From assembly GCF_900112315.1 (NCBI RefSeq), contig NZ_FOLL01000007.1, positions 124,001 to 188,000 on the forward strand: 64,000 nucleotides of DNA, given 5' to 3'. How positions within the stretch are numbered: position 1 is the first letter of the stretch; every line of letters begins with the position of its first letter. This document shows positions 9,406-17,835 of this stretch, in pieces. The position numbers and the translations under genes were made by a program. Below the pieces are notes generated by a model, which was given only the letters and a program-made list of their open reading frames with translations, did not search any database and had not been told where the DNA came from. Source of the DNA: Parapedobacter composti (GTDB lineage: Bacteria > Bacteroidota > Bacteroidia > Sphingobacteriales > Sphingobacteriaceae).

Positions 9406-10536
9406 TCAAAGCCTTTCATCCAATTGCTTTACCATCTTGCTTTTCCATTCATGGAAATCCCCCGCCACAATATGGGCACGGGCCTCCCCTACCAGCCACA
9501 GGTAAAAATGCAGGTTATGCAACGATGCTATCTGTGCACCCAAGATCTCCTGCGAACGAATCAGATGCCTTAGGTAAGCCTTACTGTATACCCTATCGGC
9601 CAGTAAATCACTCTCGGCATCCAGCGGTGAAAAATCAGTTTCCCACTTTTTATTTTTGATGTTAATGATGCCTTGCCGGGTAAATAGCATTCCATTGCGT
9701 GCATTGCGGGTGGGCATCACGCAATCAAACATATCAATACCCAGTGCAATATTCTCCAGGATATTGACCGGCGTACCCACTCCCATCAGATAACGTGGCT
9801 TTTCTGCCGGAAGTATACGGCATACCACTTCAGTCATGGCGTACATCTCTTCCGCCGGCTCCCCCACGGAAAGCCCGCCGATAGCATTTCCCTCGCGGCC
9901 GAAGGCGGCAATGGTTTCGGCCGACTTTTCCCGCAGGTCGCGGTATACCGAACCCTGGACGATGGGAAAAAGGGTTTGTTCATAACCATATAACGGTTCA
10001 GTGGCATCGAACCGTTCGCAACAGCGCTTAAGCCAACGGTGCGTCATGTCGAGCGACCGCCTTGCATACTGATAATCACAGGGGTAAGGGGTACATTCGT
10101 CAAAAGCCATCACGATGTCGGCGCCGATCACACGCTGGGTATCCATCACGTTTTCCGGCGTAAAAAGGTGTTTGGACCCATCAATATGGGAACGGAACGT
10201 GACACCTTCTTCGCGTATTTTGCGCACTTCGGTAAGCGAATACACCTGATACCCCCCACTGTCTGTCAGGATAGGCTTCTGCCATCCGTTAAATCGGTGG
10301 AGCCCTCCTGCACGCTGCAGCACGTCCAGTCCCGGCCGCAGGTAAAGGTGGTACGTATTGCCCAATATGATCTGGGCTTTTATATCGTCCGCAAGTTCAT
10401 GCTGGTGCACAGCCTTCACCGTGCCCGCCGTACCTACGGGCATAAAAATAGGGGTTTCAATGGTGCCATGGGCTGTTTCCATAATGCCCGCGCGTGCCTG
10501 CGTATGCTTATCTGTTGCCTGAAGGGTAAATTTCAT
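9406..10536 (-). CDS. tgt: tRNA-guanine transglycosylase lacking the zinc cysteines
   Basis: 376 residues from the ATG at 10536; the open frame runs 55 codons further upstream, but that part is not family-like. Tgt swaps G34 for preQ1 in tRNAs with GUN anticodons. Seen: active-site D92 (LTDSGGYQV), the nucleophile region GIDMFDCVMPTRNARNG (D268/D271), and GGLSVGE. The usual CxCxxC zinc ligands are replaced: at 307-314 the protein reads AESDLLAD, so the three cysteine positions hold S309, L311 and D314, while the fourth ligand, H340, remains. Flanking sequence (YSKAYLRHL, ASLHNLHFY) is normal. Loss of zinc may be lineage-wide. Operon with the downstream permease gene. Confidence 0.95.
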   Translation of the reverse strand: MKFTLQATDKHTQARAGIMETAHGTIETPIFMPVGTAGTVKAVHQHELADDIKAQIILGNTYHLYLRPGLDVLQRAGGLHRFNGWQKPILTDSGGYQVYSLTEVRKIREEGVTFRSHIDGSKHLFTPENVMDTQRVIGADIVMAFDECTPYPCDYQYARRSLDMTHRWLKRCCERFDATEPLYGYEQTLFPIVQGSVYRDLREKSAETIAAFGREGNAIGGLSVGEPAEEMYAMTEVVCRILPAEKPRYLMGVGTPVNILENIALGIDMFDCVMPTRNARNGMLFTRQGIINIKNKKWETDFSPLDAESDLLADRVYSKAYLRHLIRSQEILGAQIASLHNLHFYLWLVGEARAHIVAGDFHEWKSKMVKQLDERL

Positions 10537-10539
10537 TCC

Positions 10540-10556
10540 GTTTGCGTTGCGCAAAC
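10540..10556. repeat. Inverted repeat in the tgt leader
   Basis: GTTTGCG-TTG-CGCAAAC is a perfect 7-bp inverted repeat with a 3-nt spacer. It overlaps the tgt -7 box (10552-10559) and ends 4 bp before the tgt start codon. It could be an operator or simply extend the TTTGC of the promoter. Confidence 0.4.
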
Positions 10557-10583
10557 TTAGACAAAATGCTTCGCATTTTCGAA
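10552..10583 (-). promoter_or_regulatory. Predicted tgt promoter
   Basis: On the minus strand the -7 box is TAAGTTTG (10559-10552), a full match to TAnnTTTG. A -33-like TTCG (10583-10580) lies 20 bp upstream. The start codon at 10536 gives a leader of roughly 10 nt. Confidence 0.6.
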
Positions 10584-10611
10584 CGCATACAATAACAGAA
10601 ATGTAAATCGT

Positions 10612-10619
10612 TATCTTTG
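10612..10619 (+). promoter_or_regulatory. Predicted -7 box of glycosyltransferase gene
   Basis: TATCTTTG is a full match to TAnnTTTG, 8 bp before the ATG at 10628, implying an almost leaderless mRNA. No convincing -33 element is present at the proper distance. Confidence 0.5.
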
Positions 10620-10627
10620 CCGCACGT

Positions 10628-11770
10628 ATGGAGATATTCAGCCAAGTAGCCGGAATCGGTTTCTTTCTTCTGTTGGGAGGGTGCGGCCTGTTCCTGGTCA
10701 TCCAATTATACTACCTGCTGGGAGTTTACCGGAAACTGGCGGCCTACACCGTTCCGCAGACACCAGAAAAAACGGCCAACCCACCCCTATCCGTGATTAT
10801 TTGCGCACGCAACGAAGAAGAAAACTTACGAAAAAACCTTCCGAAAATACTCGACCAGGATTACCCGGAGTTTGAAGTGATTCTGGTGAACGACTTCTCG
10901 GAAGATGATACCAAGTGGTTACTTAAGGATTGGAGCCAGCAATACAGCCACCTGAAAACGGTAGAAATTGCTGAACACGTCCGCCTCAAGCATGGCAAAA
11001 AGTTTGCGCTCACCCTGGGTATCAAAGCTGCCCGGCATGAACATTTGGTATTTACAGATGCCGACTGTTTCCCGCAATCCGACCAATGGCTCCGGCAAAT
11101 GGCCGCCGCTTTCAGCGGTGGTGAGGAAATTGTGCTTGGGTATTCGCCCTACTTGAAAAAACGCGGATTCCTGAATGCCCTTATCCGCTTTGAAACGTTC
11201 CACACCGCCATGAGTTACCTTTCCTATGCACTCAAAGGGAACCCTTATATGGGGGTCGGCCGCAATATTGCCTACACAAAAAGCCTGTTTTTCCGTGGCA
11301 AGGGCTTCGCGGCACACATGCACATCCCTTCGGGGGATGACGACCTTTTTGTGAACCAGAACGCTACACCGCATAATACGGCTATCTGCATTCACCCTGA
11401 CGCCCATGTATGGAGCGAGCCCAAAACTGCATTCGCGGCCTATGCAAGCCAAAAAACCCGGCATGCCGGTGCATCAAAAGCTTATAAGCCCGCCCATCGG
11501 CGGATGCTGGCCACACAACTCATCAGCGCCATACTTTTTTACGCGGTTGCGCTCATTACGGTAGTCCTGTATCCGTCTTACTGGTACATGGTGTTGGGTG
11601 CTTACCTGCTGCGGCTGCTCGTCCAGCTTGTTGTCTATTACCCGATCATGAAGAAACTCCAGACCCAAGGGCTTATCTGGGCGTTGCCGATCCTTGATCC
11701 GGTTTATTATGGCTATATCTGCATCAACGGTTTCTTCGCACTGTTTAAGAAAGACGTCACATGGAAGTAA
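10628..11770 (+). CDS. Membrane-anchored family 2 glycosyltransferase
   Basis: 380 residues. An N-terminal membrane segment (about 9-32) precedes a GT-A domain (about 50-270). The domain has SVIICARNEEENL, the nucleotide-binding VILVNDFSEDDT, the DxD-like FTDADCFP, and an acceptor-side GDDDLFVN. Two or three C-terminal membrane segments follow (about 295-345). It adds sugars to an unknown membrane or surface acceptor. The stop overlaps the rsmG start region by 10 bp, suggesting co-translation. No other polysaccharide genes lie nearby, so the product cannot be named. Confidence 0.85.
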   Translation: MEIFSQVAGIGFFLLLGGCGLFLVIQLYYLLGVYRKLAAYTVPQTPEKTANPPLSVIICARNEEENLRKNLPKILDQDYPEFEVILVNDFSEDDTKWLLKDWSQQYSHLKTVEIAEHVRLKHGKKFALTLGIKAARHEHLVFTDADCFPQSDQWLRQMAAAFSGGEEIVLGYSPYLKKRGFLNALIRFETFHTAMSYLSYALKGNPYMGVGRNIAYTKSLFFRGKGFAAHMHIPSGDDDLFVNQNATPHNTAICIHPDAHVWSEPKTAFAAYASQKTRHAGASKAYKPAHRRMLATQLISAILFYAVALITVVLYPSYWYMVLGAYLLRLLVQLVVYYPIMKKLQTQGLIWALPILDPVYYGYICINGFFALFKKDVTWK

Positions 11771-12405
11771 CGCTTGATCCCTCGGTAGATATCGTTTATC
11801 GCTACTTTCCCAGGCTTTCGGCAAAGCAACGGGAACAGTTCGGCCAATTAGGCGAACTGTATCCGCACTGGAATGCGCAGATTAATGTCATTTCCCGTAA
11901 AGATATCAGCAGCCTGTACCTTCATCATGTGCTCCATTCACTGGGCATCGCCAAATTCACCAACTTCACGCCGGGCACACGTATCCTTGATGTAGGCACC
12001 GGCGGCGGTTTCCCCGGCATCCCCCTGGCCATACTGTTCCCCGACGTGCATTTTGACTTGGTTGATTCCATCGGAAAAAAAATCAAAGTGGTGCGGGAAG
12101 TCTCCGCAGCACTGGAACTGGAAAACGTATCCGCATACCACATACGTGCAGAACAACTGGACGAAAAGTACGATTTCGTGGTGTCGCGGGCGGTTACCCG
12201 CCTGGCTGAATTTTATCCCTGGGTGGCGAATAAAATTTCACGGAAAACCAAAAACGCCATTCCCAACGGAATCCTCTACCTTAAAGGCGGTGATTTGGGG
12301 GAAGAAATACGGGAAGCCCGGTTGCCTGCGGATATATATCCGCTTTCGGACTACTTCAAAGAAGCGTTTTTTGAAACGAAATCTGTGGTTTACGTACCGG
12401 TTTAA
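11761..12405 (+). CDS. rsmG: 16S rRNA (guanine-N7) methyltransferase
   Basis: 214 residues, family-typical. It methylates G527 of 16S rRNA with S-adenosylmethionine. The SAM-binding motif is ILDVGTGGGFPGIPLAI (about 75-91), followed by LVDSIGKKIKVV and the conserved VSRAV segment (about 140). The start overlaps the glycosyltransferase end by 10 bp. The standard stress-regulated partner genes (mnmG, parA/B) are not adjacent here. Confidence 0.95.
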   Translation: MEVTLDPSVDIVYRYFPRLSAKQREQFGQLGELYPHWNAQINVISRKDISSLYLHHVLHSLGIAKFTNFTPGTRILDVGTGGGFPGIPLAILFPDVHFDLVDSIGKKIKVVREVSAALELENVSAYHIRAEQLDEKYDFVVSRAVTRLAEFYPWVANKISRKTKNAIPNGILYLKGGDLGEEIREARLPADIYPLSDYFKEAFFETKSVVYVPV

Positions 12406-12498
12406 TCGCCCGGACGGAGCCTGGCAAAAACGGCTATTTACTTAATGCGTGCATCGGCATTAAACATGATTTCCGCCAACGGCCGGATAGGTTCTGGA

Positions 12499-12515
12499 CA
12501 TTCGGCTGCCGAATG
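12499..12515. repeat. Palindrome between rsmG and dprA
   Basis: CATTCGGC-T-GCCGAATG has perfect 8-bp arms. As RNA it forms a 7-bp stem with loop CTG, followed by ATTATTT. It could be a weak rsmG terminator or an operator upstream of dprA. Confidence 0.4.
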
Positions 12516-12555
12516 ATTATTTCAATTGAACAATTTTGTATATTCGCCTATCCAG

Positions 12556-13653
12556 ATGAACCTGCTGCATTACATTGCATTAACCAAAGTCAGAGGTATC
12601 GGCCCGGTGATCGGACGGCACCTGATTGATTATTTCGGCGATGCCGCAACTGTGTTTACGGCGCCGGCGCGCGAACTTATGGCCATCCCGGGCATCGGCC
12701 CCCGGCTGGCGGAGTCCATAACGGACGCCCGGGCGTTGCACGAGGCAGAAAACGAGCTCAGCTTCATCGAGAAACACAGCATCCAGGCACTCGTGTGGGG
12801 AACCCCTGATTACCCCAAGCGTTTGGCGGAATGCAGTGATGCTCCTCTCCTGCTTTATTATAAGGGAGTAGCCGACCTCAACGCCTCGCCAACCGTCAGT
12901 ATCGTAGGCACCCGTAATGCCACGGCCTATGGCAAATCCATCTGTACGGCGTTGGTGGGCGACCTTAAGCCATACCGTCCGGTCATTGTTAGTGGTTTGG
13001 CCTACGGCATCGACAGTTGTGCCCATCGGGCCGCACTGGAGCATGATATACCGACAATAGGTGTATTAGGTCATGGGCTCGACCGCATTTACCCGGCTGC
13101 CAACCGCGGAATGGCGGCCAAGATGCTGGAATGCGGAGGCCTGCTCACGGAGTTTCCGTCGGGCACCACACCCGATAGGCAGAACTTTCCGATGCGGAAT
13201 CGGATTATCGCGGGATTGGCTGATGTAACCATCGTTGTCGAGGCGGCCCACAAAGGCGGAGCATTGATTACAGCAGAAATTGCAAATACGTACAACCGCG
13301 ATGTATGTGCCTTCCCGGGCAATGTAGGCCAGGCGTCATCTGCCGGATGCAATTACCTCATCAAAACCAACCGGGCACACCTGATTACCGGCGCGAGAGA
13401 CGTTGAATACCTAATGAACTGGGAACCCCAATCGCAACCGACTGTATCTCAAACGCAATTACTGCAAACAACCCTTACCGACGCGGAACAAGAGGCATAC
13501 AAAATCATTCAAGAAGCCGGAAAAATAGGTGTAGACGACCTGTCCAGTACACTCCAATGGCCCCAAAGCAAACTGGCCATCACATTGCTTGAAATGGAAA
13601 TGAAAGGGGTTATCACTGCCTTGCCCGGCAAGGTATACCGTATAATAAGTTAA
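12556..13653 (+). CDS. dprA: DNA-processing protein DprA
   Basis: 365 residues from the ATG at 12556; an in-frame TTG at 12526 is a less likely start. DprA binds incoming single-stranded DNA and loads RecA during natural transformation. The N-terminal HhH/SAM-like region (about 15-65, IPGIGPRLAESI) precedes the Rossmann-like DprA domain (about 100-285), which has SIVGTRNATAYG, VSGLAYGIDSCAHRAAL and FPMRNRIIAGLADV. A C-terminal winged-helix domain covers about 300-365. A TATATTCG sequence (12539-12546) is a near-match -7 box close to the start. Confidence 0.95.
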   Translation: MNLLHYIALTKVRGIGPVIGRHLIDYFGDAATVFTAPARELMAIPGIGPRLAESITDARALHEAENELSFIEKHSIQALVWGTPDYPKRLAECSDAPLLLYYKGVADLNASPTVSIVGTRNATAYGKSICTALVGDLKPYRPVIVSGLAYGIDSCAHRAALEHDIPTIGVLGHGLDRIYPAANRGMAAKMLECGGLLTEFPSGTTPDRQNFPMRNRIIAGLADVTIVVEAAHKGGALITAEIANTYNRDVCAFPGNVGQASSAGCNYLIKTNRAHLITGARDVEYLMNWEPQSQPTVSQTQLLQTTLTDAEQEAYKIIQEAGKIGVDDLSSTLQWPQSKLAITLLEMEMKGVITALPGKVYRIIS

Positions 13654-13659
13654 TTTTTA

Positions 13660-13690
13660 TTGCACGGTATTGCCTTTTTCCGTACCTTTG
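13660..13690 (+). promoter_or_regulatory. Predicted promoter of SRP RNA gene
   Basis: A -33 TTG (13660-13662) is 20 bp upstream of TACCTTTG (13683-13690), a full -7 consensus. The predicted start near 13695 coincides with the first base of the RNA helix. Confidence 0.75.
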
Positions 13691-13694
13691 CCGT

Positions 13695-13797
13695 GGGTAA
13701 GTCTTTTACGACCAGCTCCTCGAGAATCCCCCAGGGTGGGAACACAGCAAGGGTATCGGGTTGTAGCGGTGCGATAAAAGGAGCTTGCCCATTTTTT
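13695..13797 (+). ncRNA. ffs: Signal recognition particle RNA (small bacterial type, 4.5S-like)
   Basis: The RNA can fold into one long hairpin. GGGTAA (13695) pairs with the TGCCC region ending at 13790, and AGCTCCT (13714-13720) pairs with AGGAGCT (13779-13785). The tip reads CAGGGTGGGAACACAGCAAGGG (in pieces CAGG, GTG, GGAA, CAC, AGCA). It is a GGAA tetraloop closed by GTG/CAC, next to the internal loop with CAGG on the 5' side and AGCA on the 3' side. That is the Ffh-binding domain of bacterial SRP RNA. A T-run (13792-13797) follows the closing stem as terminator. Length about 100 nt fits the small type. The gene sits between dprA and accD with its own promoter. Confidence 0.88.
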
Positions 13798-13799
13798 GT

Positions 13800-13831
13800 T
13801 TTGCATATACCCTCAACTTTGCCTAAGTTTG
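13800..13831 (+). promoter_or_regulatory. Predicted accD promoter
   Basis: TTTG (13800-13803), 20 bp, then TAAGTTTG (13824-13831): a perfect match to the Bacteroidota housekeeping promoter. The start codon is 22 bp further on, at 13854. Confidence 0.75.
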
Positions 13832-13853
13832 CATCCCATAATTTTCGATTTGA

Positions 13854-14696
13854 ATGAGTTGGTTTAGACGTGAAAAGGCCGGGATAAGCACGGCCACGGA
13901 ACATAAGAAGGAAGCGCCCGATGGCCTGTGGAACAAATGCCCTTCCTGTAAAAAGCCGTTGCTGAATATCGAGCAGATAGAAAACAAATATGTATGCCAC
14001 TACTGCGGGTATCACCTGCGCATCGGATCTGCCGCTTACTTTTCCATACTTTTTGACGACAACCAATTCACCGAGCTGTTCGCCAACCTCCGTTCTGGCG
14101 ACCCGCTTAACTTTGAAGACACCAAAAAATATACGGAAAGGCTGGAAGAAAGTTATGCCAAAACCGGATTGAATGATGCCATCCGCTGTGCACACGGCAA
14201 AACCGAAGGGCAGGATATCGTCGTCGCCTGTATGGACTTCACCTTCATTGGAGGCTCCATGGGATCCGTGGTCGGCGAAAAGATTGCCCGTTCAATCGAT
14301 TATTGCCTGGCAAAGCGTATCCCGTTTATGCTGATATCCAAATCTGGAGGCGCGCGTATGATGGAAGCTGCCTTTTCATTGATGCAGATGGCCAAGACGT
14401 CTGCGAAGCTTGCCTTGTTGGCCGAAGCGAAAATTCCGTATATCTGTTTGCTGACGGATCCCACCACGGGCGGTGTAACGGCTTCCTATGCCATGTTAGG
14501 CGACATCAACATCGCAGAACCCGGGGCACTGATAGGTTTCGCGGGGCCTCGCGTCATCAAAGAAACCATAAAAAAAGATCTGCCTAAAGGCTTCCAAACG
14601 TCGGAGTTTTTGCTGGAGCACGGATTCCTCGATTTCATCGTAGACCGCCGCCAGCTTAAACAGAAGATTGCGCTGTTCCTGAAAATGGTGAATTAA
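13854..14696 (+). CDS. accD: Acetyl-CoA carboxylase carboxyltransferase subunit beta
   Basis: 280 residues. With AccA it transfers the carboxyl group from biotin to acetyl-CoA in the first step of fatty-acid synthesis. The N-terminal zinc ribbon has C29, C32, C48 and C51 (CPSC, CHYC). The crotonase-like carboxyltransferase core contains [47 protein letters not shown] and [11 protein letters not shown], all highly conserved. accA is not adjacent. The gene has its own promoter after the SRP RNA terminator. Confidence 0.97.
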   Translation: MSWFRREKAGISTATEHKKEAPDGLWNKCPSCKKPLLNIEQIENKYVCHYCGYHLRIGSAAYFSILFDDNQFTELFANLRSGDPLNFEDTKKYTERLEESYAKTGLNDAIRCAHGKTEGQDIVVACMDFTFIGGSMGSVVGEKIARSIDYCLAKRIPFMLISKSGGARMMEAAFSLMQMAKTSAKLALLAEAKIPYICLLTDPTTGGVTASYAMLGDINIAEPGALIGFAGPRVIKETIKKDLPKGFQTSEFLLEHGFLDFIVDRRQLKQKIALFLKMVN

Positions 14697-14750
14697 CAAC
14701 TTTTGTTTGAGTTTTAACATTTTTTCACATATTTGCGTAGGCTAACTGAT

Positions 14751-14758
14751 TAGTTTTG
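14751..14758 (+). promoter_or_regulatory. Predicted -7 box of M23 peptidase gene
   Basis: TAGTTTTG matches TAnnTTTG fully, 46 bp before the start codon at 14805. The nearest TTTG is only 15 bp upstream (14732-14735), so the -33 assignment is uncertain. Confidence 0.45.
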
Positions 14759-14804
14759 TGCCGGACCTCTTCTGCCTTCACCGGCAGGTATCGAAAAAAT
14801 ACGG

Positions 14805-15773
14805 ATGGCTAAAACGAAGTACCATTACAATTCACATACTTTAAAATACGAGCGGGTAAAAACAAGCACAAAAACCTGGGCGTTACGAGCCCTCGGTTTC
14901 CTTACCAGTTCCTTTGCCTGTGCCCTTTTTCTGCTTTACGTAGGCTTCACCTTCATCGATTCCCCCAAAGAGAAGCAACTCCAGCGCGAGGTCAACCAGA
15001 TGGCACTACAGTACAACATCATGAAAGAACGGCTCAAACAGATGGATGCCGCGCTGGAAAACATGCAACATCGGGACGACAACATCTACCGGGTTATCTT
15101 TGAGGCTGATCCCATCGATCCGGATATCCGCAAAGCCGGTTTCGGAGGTGTTAACCGCTACAAAAACCTGGAGCATTTCCGACATTCGGATCTGATGATT
15201 GAAACGGCCAAGAAACTCGACTACCTGTCCAAGGCATTATACGTGCAATCCAAATCGTATGACGAACTTACGGCAATGGCCAAATCCAAAGCGGAAATGA
15301 TGGCCTGCATACCGGCTATTCAGCCAGTGGATAGCCGCAAAATACGGGGCGGGATTTCCGGATTCGGCATACGGATACATCCCGTATATAAAATCCGGAA
15401 AATGCATGCAGGCATAGACTTCACCGCGCCCGTGGGCACCCCCATCTATGCGACAGGAAACGGCCGGGTAGCAGCAGCCGGCGCGGACGGCGGCTACGGA
15501 CGCCGCGTAATCATTGACCATGGCTATAGTTACAAAACCCTGTATGGCCATATGAGCCGGTTTACCGTTAAGGAGGGCCAGCGGGTAAAACGGGGCGACC
15601 TTATTGGCTATGTGGGCAATACCGGAACCTCAACCGGCCCACACCTGCACTACGAGGTGCATAAAAACGACCAACCCGTAAACCCCATTAATTTTATTTA
15701 TAATGACCTCACGCCGGCCGAATATTCGGCCATACTGGAAGCTGCTTCGCAGGAAAACCAGTCGTTTGACTGA
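14805..15773 (+). CDS. M23 family metallopeptidase (membrane-anchored)
   Basis: 322 residues. An N-terminal membrane anchor (about 30-48: SFACALFLLYVGF) and a coiled-coil-prone stretch (about 50-90, KEKQLQREVNQMALQYNIMK) precede the LytM/M23 domain (about 180-300). Zinc and catalytic motifs are present: HAGIDF, YGHMS and GPHLHYEV. Proteins of this shape cleave or regulate cleavage of peptidoglycan cross-bridges. Because H, D and the HxH motif are all intact, it is likely an active endopeptidase, not an EnvC/NlpD-type activator. Substrate is inferred from the family. The MerR-type gene lies 78 bp downstream. Confidence 0.9.
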   Translation: MAKTKYHYNSHTLKYERVKTSTKTWALRALGFLTSSFACALFLLYVGFTFIDSPKEKQLQREVNQMALQYNIMKERLKQMDAALENMQHRDDNIYRVIFEADPIDPDIRKAGFGGVNRYKNLEHFRHSDLMIETAKKLDYLSKALYVQSKSYDELTAMAKSKAEMMACIPAIQPVDSRKIRGGISGFGIRIHPVYKIRKMHAGIDFTAPVGTPIYATGNGRVAAAGADGGYGRRVIIDHGYSYKTLYGHMSRFTVKEGQRVKRGDLIGYVGNTGTSTGPHLHYEVHKNDQPVNPINFIYNDLTPAEYSAILEAASQENQSFD

Positions 15774-15813
15774 GTAAATTCGGTTTAGATTACAGAATAA
15801 TCCAACTGTGTTG

Positions 15814-15821
15814 TATATTTG
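15814..15821 (+). promoter_or_regulatory. Predicted -7 box of MerR-type gene
   Basis: TATATTTG, a full match to TAnnTTTG, lies 30 bp before the start codon at 15852. No good -33 element is visible. Confidence 0.45.
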
Positions 15822-15851
15822 CTTTAGAACAACGCATTCCATTGTTGCAAT

Positions 15852-16187
15852 ATGCCTTATAAAGAGCGCGAAATAAACAAACTCTATTACACCATGGGTG
15901 AGGTAACCGCTATGTTTGGCGTAAACGCTTCGCAAATACGGTTTTACGAGCGGGAGTTTGACATCATCCAGCCAAAAAAGAATAAGAAAGGCAACAGGAT
16001 GTTTACACCCGACGATGTTGCCAATCTGAAAATCATTTTTAACCTGGTGAAAGATAAGGGATATACACTTCAGGGTGCGCGCGAATACCTCCGGAATAAC
16101 CGGAACGAAGCCCGCGAGCACCAACGCGTCATCGACTCCCTTCAGCGCTTAAAAGCGTTCCTGCTTGAGGTACGCGACAGCCTTTAA
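15852..16187 (+). CDS. MerR family transcriptional regulator (short form)
   Basis: 111 residues. The winged-helix DNA-binding region covers about 10-80: [25 protein letters not shown], followed by [35 protein letters not shown] short dimerisation helix follows, with no effector-binding domain or metal-binding cysteines. Such short MerR proteins are common in Bacteroidota, and their targets are mostly unknown. Its stop codon and that of the convergent fbp gene share the palindromic tetramer TTAA (16184-16187), so there is no room for a terminator between them. Confidence 0.85.
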   Translation: MPYKEREINKLYYTMGEVTAMFGVNASQIRFYEREFDIIQPKKNKKGNRMFTPDDVANLKIIFNLVKDKGYTLQGAREYLRNNRNEAREHQRVIDSLQRLKAFLLEVRDSL

Positions 16188-17212
16188 GCACCTGCCGATA
16201 CGCGGTGCGGCTCGGCAGTCCGGATAAACTCCTCCACTTTCTCTACCATCTCCGTACTGCCAATAAAAATAGGCGTACGCTGGTGAAGACCTTCCGGCTG
16301 GATATCCAGTATGCGTCGCTGGCCATCGCTTGCTTTGCCTCCCGCCTGCTCAATAATAAACGCCAGCGGGTTGCATTCATACATCAGTCTGAGCTTACCG
16401 TTCGGATGGGATGATGTGGTCGGGTACAGGAAAACCCCGCCCTTAATCAAGTTACGGTGTACATCTGCTACCATTGACCCGATATAACGCGATGTGAACG
16501 GCCTCATGGTTGCCCGGTCTTCTACCTGGCAGTATTTTATGTAGTTTTTCACCCCCTGCGGAAATTCGATGTAATTGCCTTCATTGATCGAGTAAATTGT
16601 ACCGCTGCGCGGGATCTGCATATTGGGATGGGAAAGACAGAACTCGCCGATAGACGGGTCGAGCGTGAAACCATTGACCCCCCGTCCGGTGGTATATACC
16701 AACATGGTAGATGAACCGTATATCACATAGCCAGCTGCAACCTGGCAGATGCCTTTCTGCAGAATTTCGTCCGGTTTCACAGCGCCTTCTGTCGCCGTGC
16801 GGCGATAGATTGAAAAGATGGTGCCTACCGATACGTTGACATCGATATTTGAAGAACCGTCCAACGGATCAATACAGACAATGTATTTGGCATTCCGGGA
16901 TATTTCCGAGTGAATGGAAATGCAATCGTCATGCTCTTCCGATGCCACCACACAGCATTCGCCACCACTGCGCAAAGCGGAAATAAACTGCTCATCCGCA
17001 TAGACATCCAGTTTCTTCTGTCCCTCGCCCTGTACGTTGGTGGTGCCGTTATCGCCAAGGATATCCACCAGCCCAGCTTTGTTAACTTCACGGTTTACAA
17101 TTTTCGCAGCAATACCAATATCACGCAGCAGTCTCGACAACTCACCCTTTGCATAGGGAAAATCGGCTTGCTTCTCGATAATAAACTGGCCCAGCGTAGT
17201 CACTTTTGTCAT
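16184..17212 (-). CDS. fbp: Fructose-1,6-bisphosphatase, class I
   Basis: 342 residues. It hydrolyses fructose 1,6-bisphosphate to fructose 6-phosphate in gluconeogenesis. Class I signatures are seen: metal ligands in ASEEHDD and [21 protein letters not shown], substrate-binding [20 protein letters not shown], and the C-terminal [10 protein letters not shown]. It is part of a minus-strand group with the phosphodiesterase (17319-17813) and the tRNA methyltransferase. A 106-bp gap separates it from the phosphodiesterase, so it may have its own promoter; no clear consensus was found there. Confidence 0.97.
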   Translation of the reverse strand: MTKVTTLGQFIIEKQADFPYAKGELSRLLRDIGIAAKIVNREVNKAGLVDILGDNGTTNVQGEGQKKLDVYADEQFISALRSGGECCVVASEEHDDCISIHSEISRNAKYIVCIDPLDGSSNIDVNVSVGTIFSIYRRTATEGAVKPDEILQKGICQVAAGYVIYGSSTMLVYTTGRGVNGFTLDPSIGEFCLSHPNMQIPRSGTIYSINEGNYIEFPQGVKNYIKYCQVEDRATMRPFTSRYIGSMVADVHRNLIKGGVFLYPTTSSHPNGKLRLMYECNPLAFIIEQAGGKASDGQRRILDIQPEGLHQRTPIFIGSTEMVEKVEEFIRTAEPHRVSAGA

Positions 17213-17318
17213 AGAGCAGAATTTAGTTAGTGTATTTTTTTCAATTCAACCATCGCAAAATAACACAGATTGCCAGTCTAAAACAAGGATTTTAAAAAAT
17301 CTTAGTGTAAACCTGCTA

Positions 17319-17813
17319 TTATCGAACCGACAGTTCTATAGCTTCCATACCTTCAATGCGGTTATCGTCTATGCTAAATCGTAAAAGTGTTCGAACCTTG
17401 TGCCATCCCTGTTTTCCCGCCGCACCCGGGTTCAGGTGCAGGCATTGTAACTTTTGGTCATACATCACCTTGAGTATATGGGAATGTCCGCAGATAAAAA
17501 GCTTAGGGGGATGCTGCCGGATTTCCTCCCTGATACCGGGATGGTACCGTCCGGGATAACCGCCGATGTGTGTCATCCACACATCCACGCCTTCGCAACG
17601 GAAGCGCAGGTGTTCGGGATATAATGCCCGGATATCCTTCCCGTCAATGTTGCCAAAAACTCCTTTCAACGGTCTAAACGCCGCTAAGGCATCTGCCACG
17701 GCGATGGTCCCGAAATCGCCGGCATGCCATATTTCATCACACTGCTCAAAATGTCTGAATATGGCTTCATCGAGGTAGCCATGGGTATCTGAAAGCAATC
17801 CTATCCTGGTCAT
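17319..17813 (-). CDS. YfcE/MJ0936-type metallophosphoesterase
   Basis: 164 residues, a stand-alone calcineurin-like phosphoesterase. Metal-binding motifs are LLSDTHG (D8, H10), HAGDFG, GNIDGKD, MTHIGG and CGHSH. Small members of this family hydrolyse phosphodiesters in vitro and have no assigned physiological substrate in this group. It lies 22 bp after the trmN-like gene, so the two probably share a transcript. Confidence 0.88.
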   Translation of the reverse strand: MTRIGLLSDTHGYLDEAIFRHFEQCDEIWHAGDFGTIAVADALAAFRPLKGVFGNIDGKDIRALYPEHLRFRCEGVDVWMTHIGGYPGRYHPGIREEIRQHPPKLFICGHSHILKVMYDQKLQCLHLNPGAAGKQGWHKVRTLLRFSIDDNRIEGMEAIELSVR

Positions 17814-17835
17814 TCAACAGCGAATATAGGGATTC

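Noticed and set aside
10537-10701. 55-codon upstream extension of the tgt frame
   Set aside because: It runs through the tgt promoter and into the divergent glycosyltransferase gene; Tgt proteins begin at the residue encoded at 10536.
12406-12555. Possible tRNA gene between rsmG and dprA
   Set aside because: Only a short palindrome is present; no cloverleaf or T-loop sequence.
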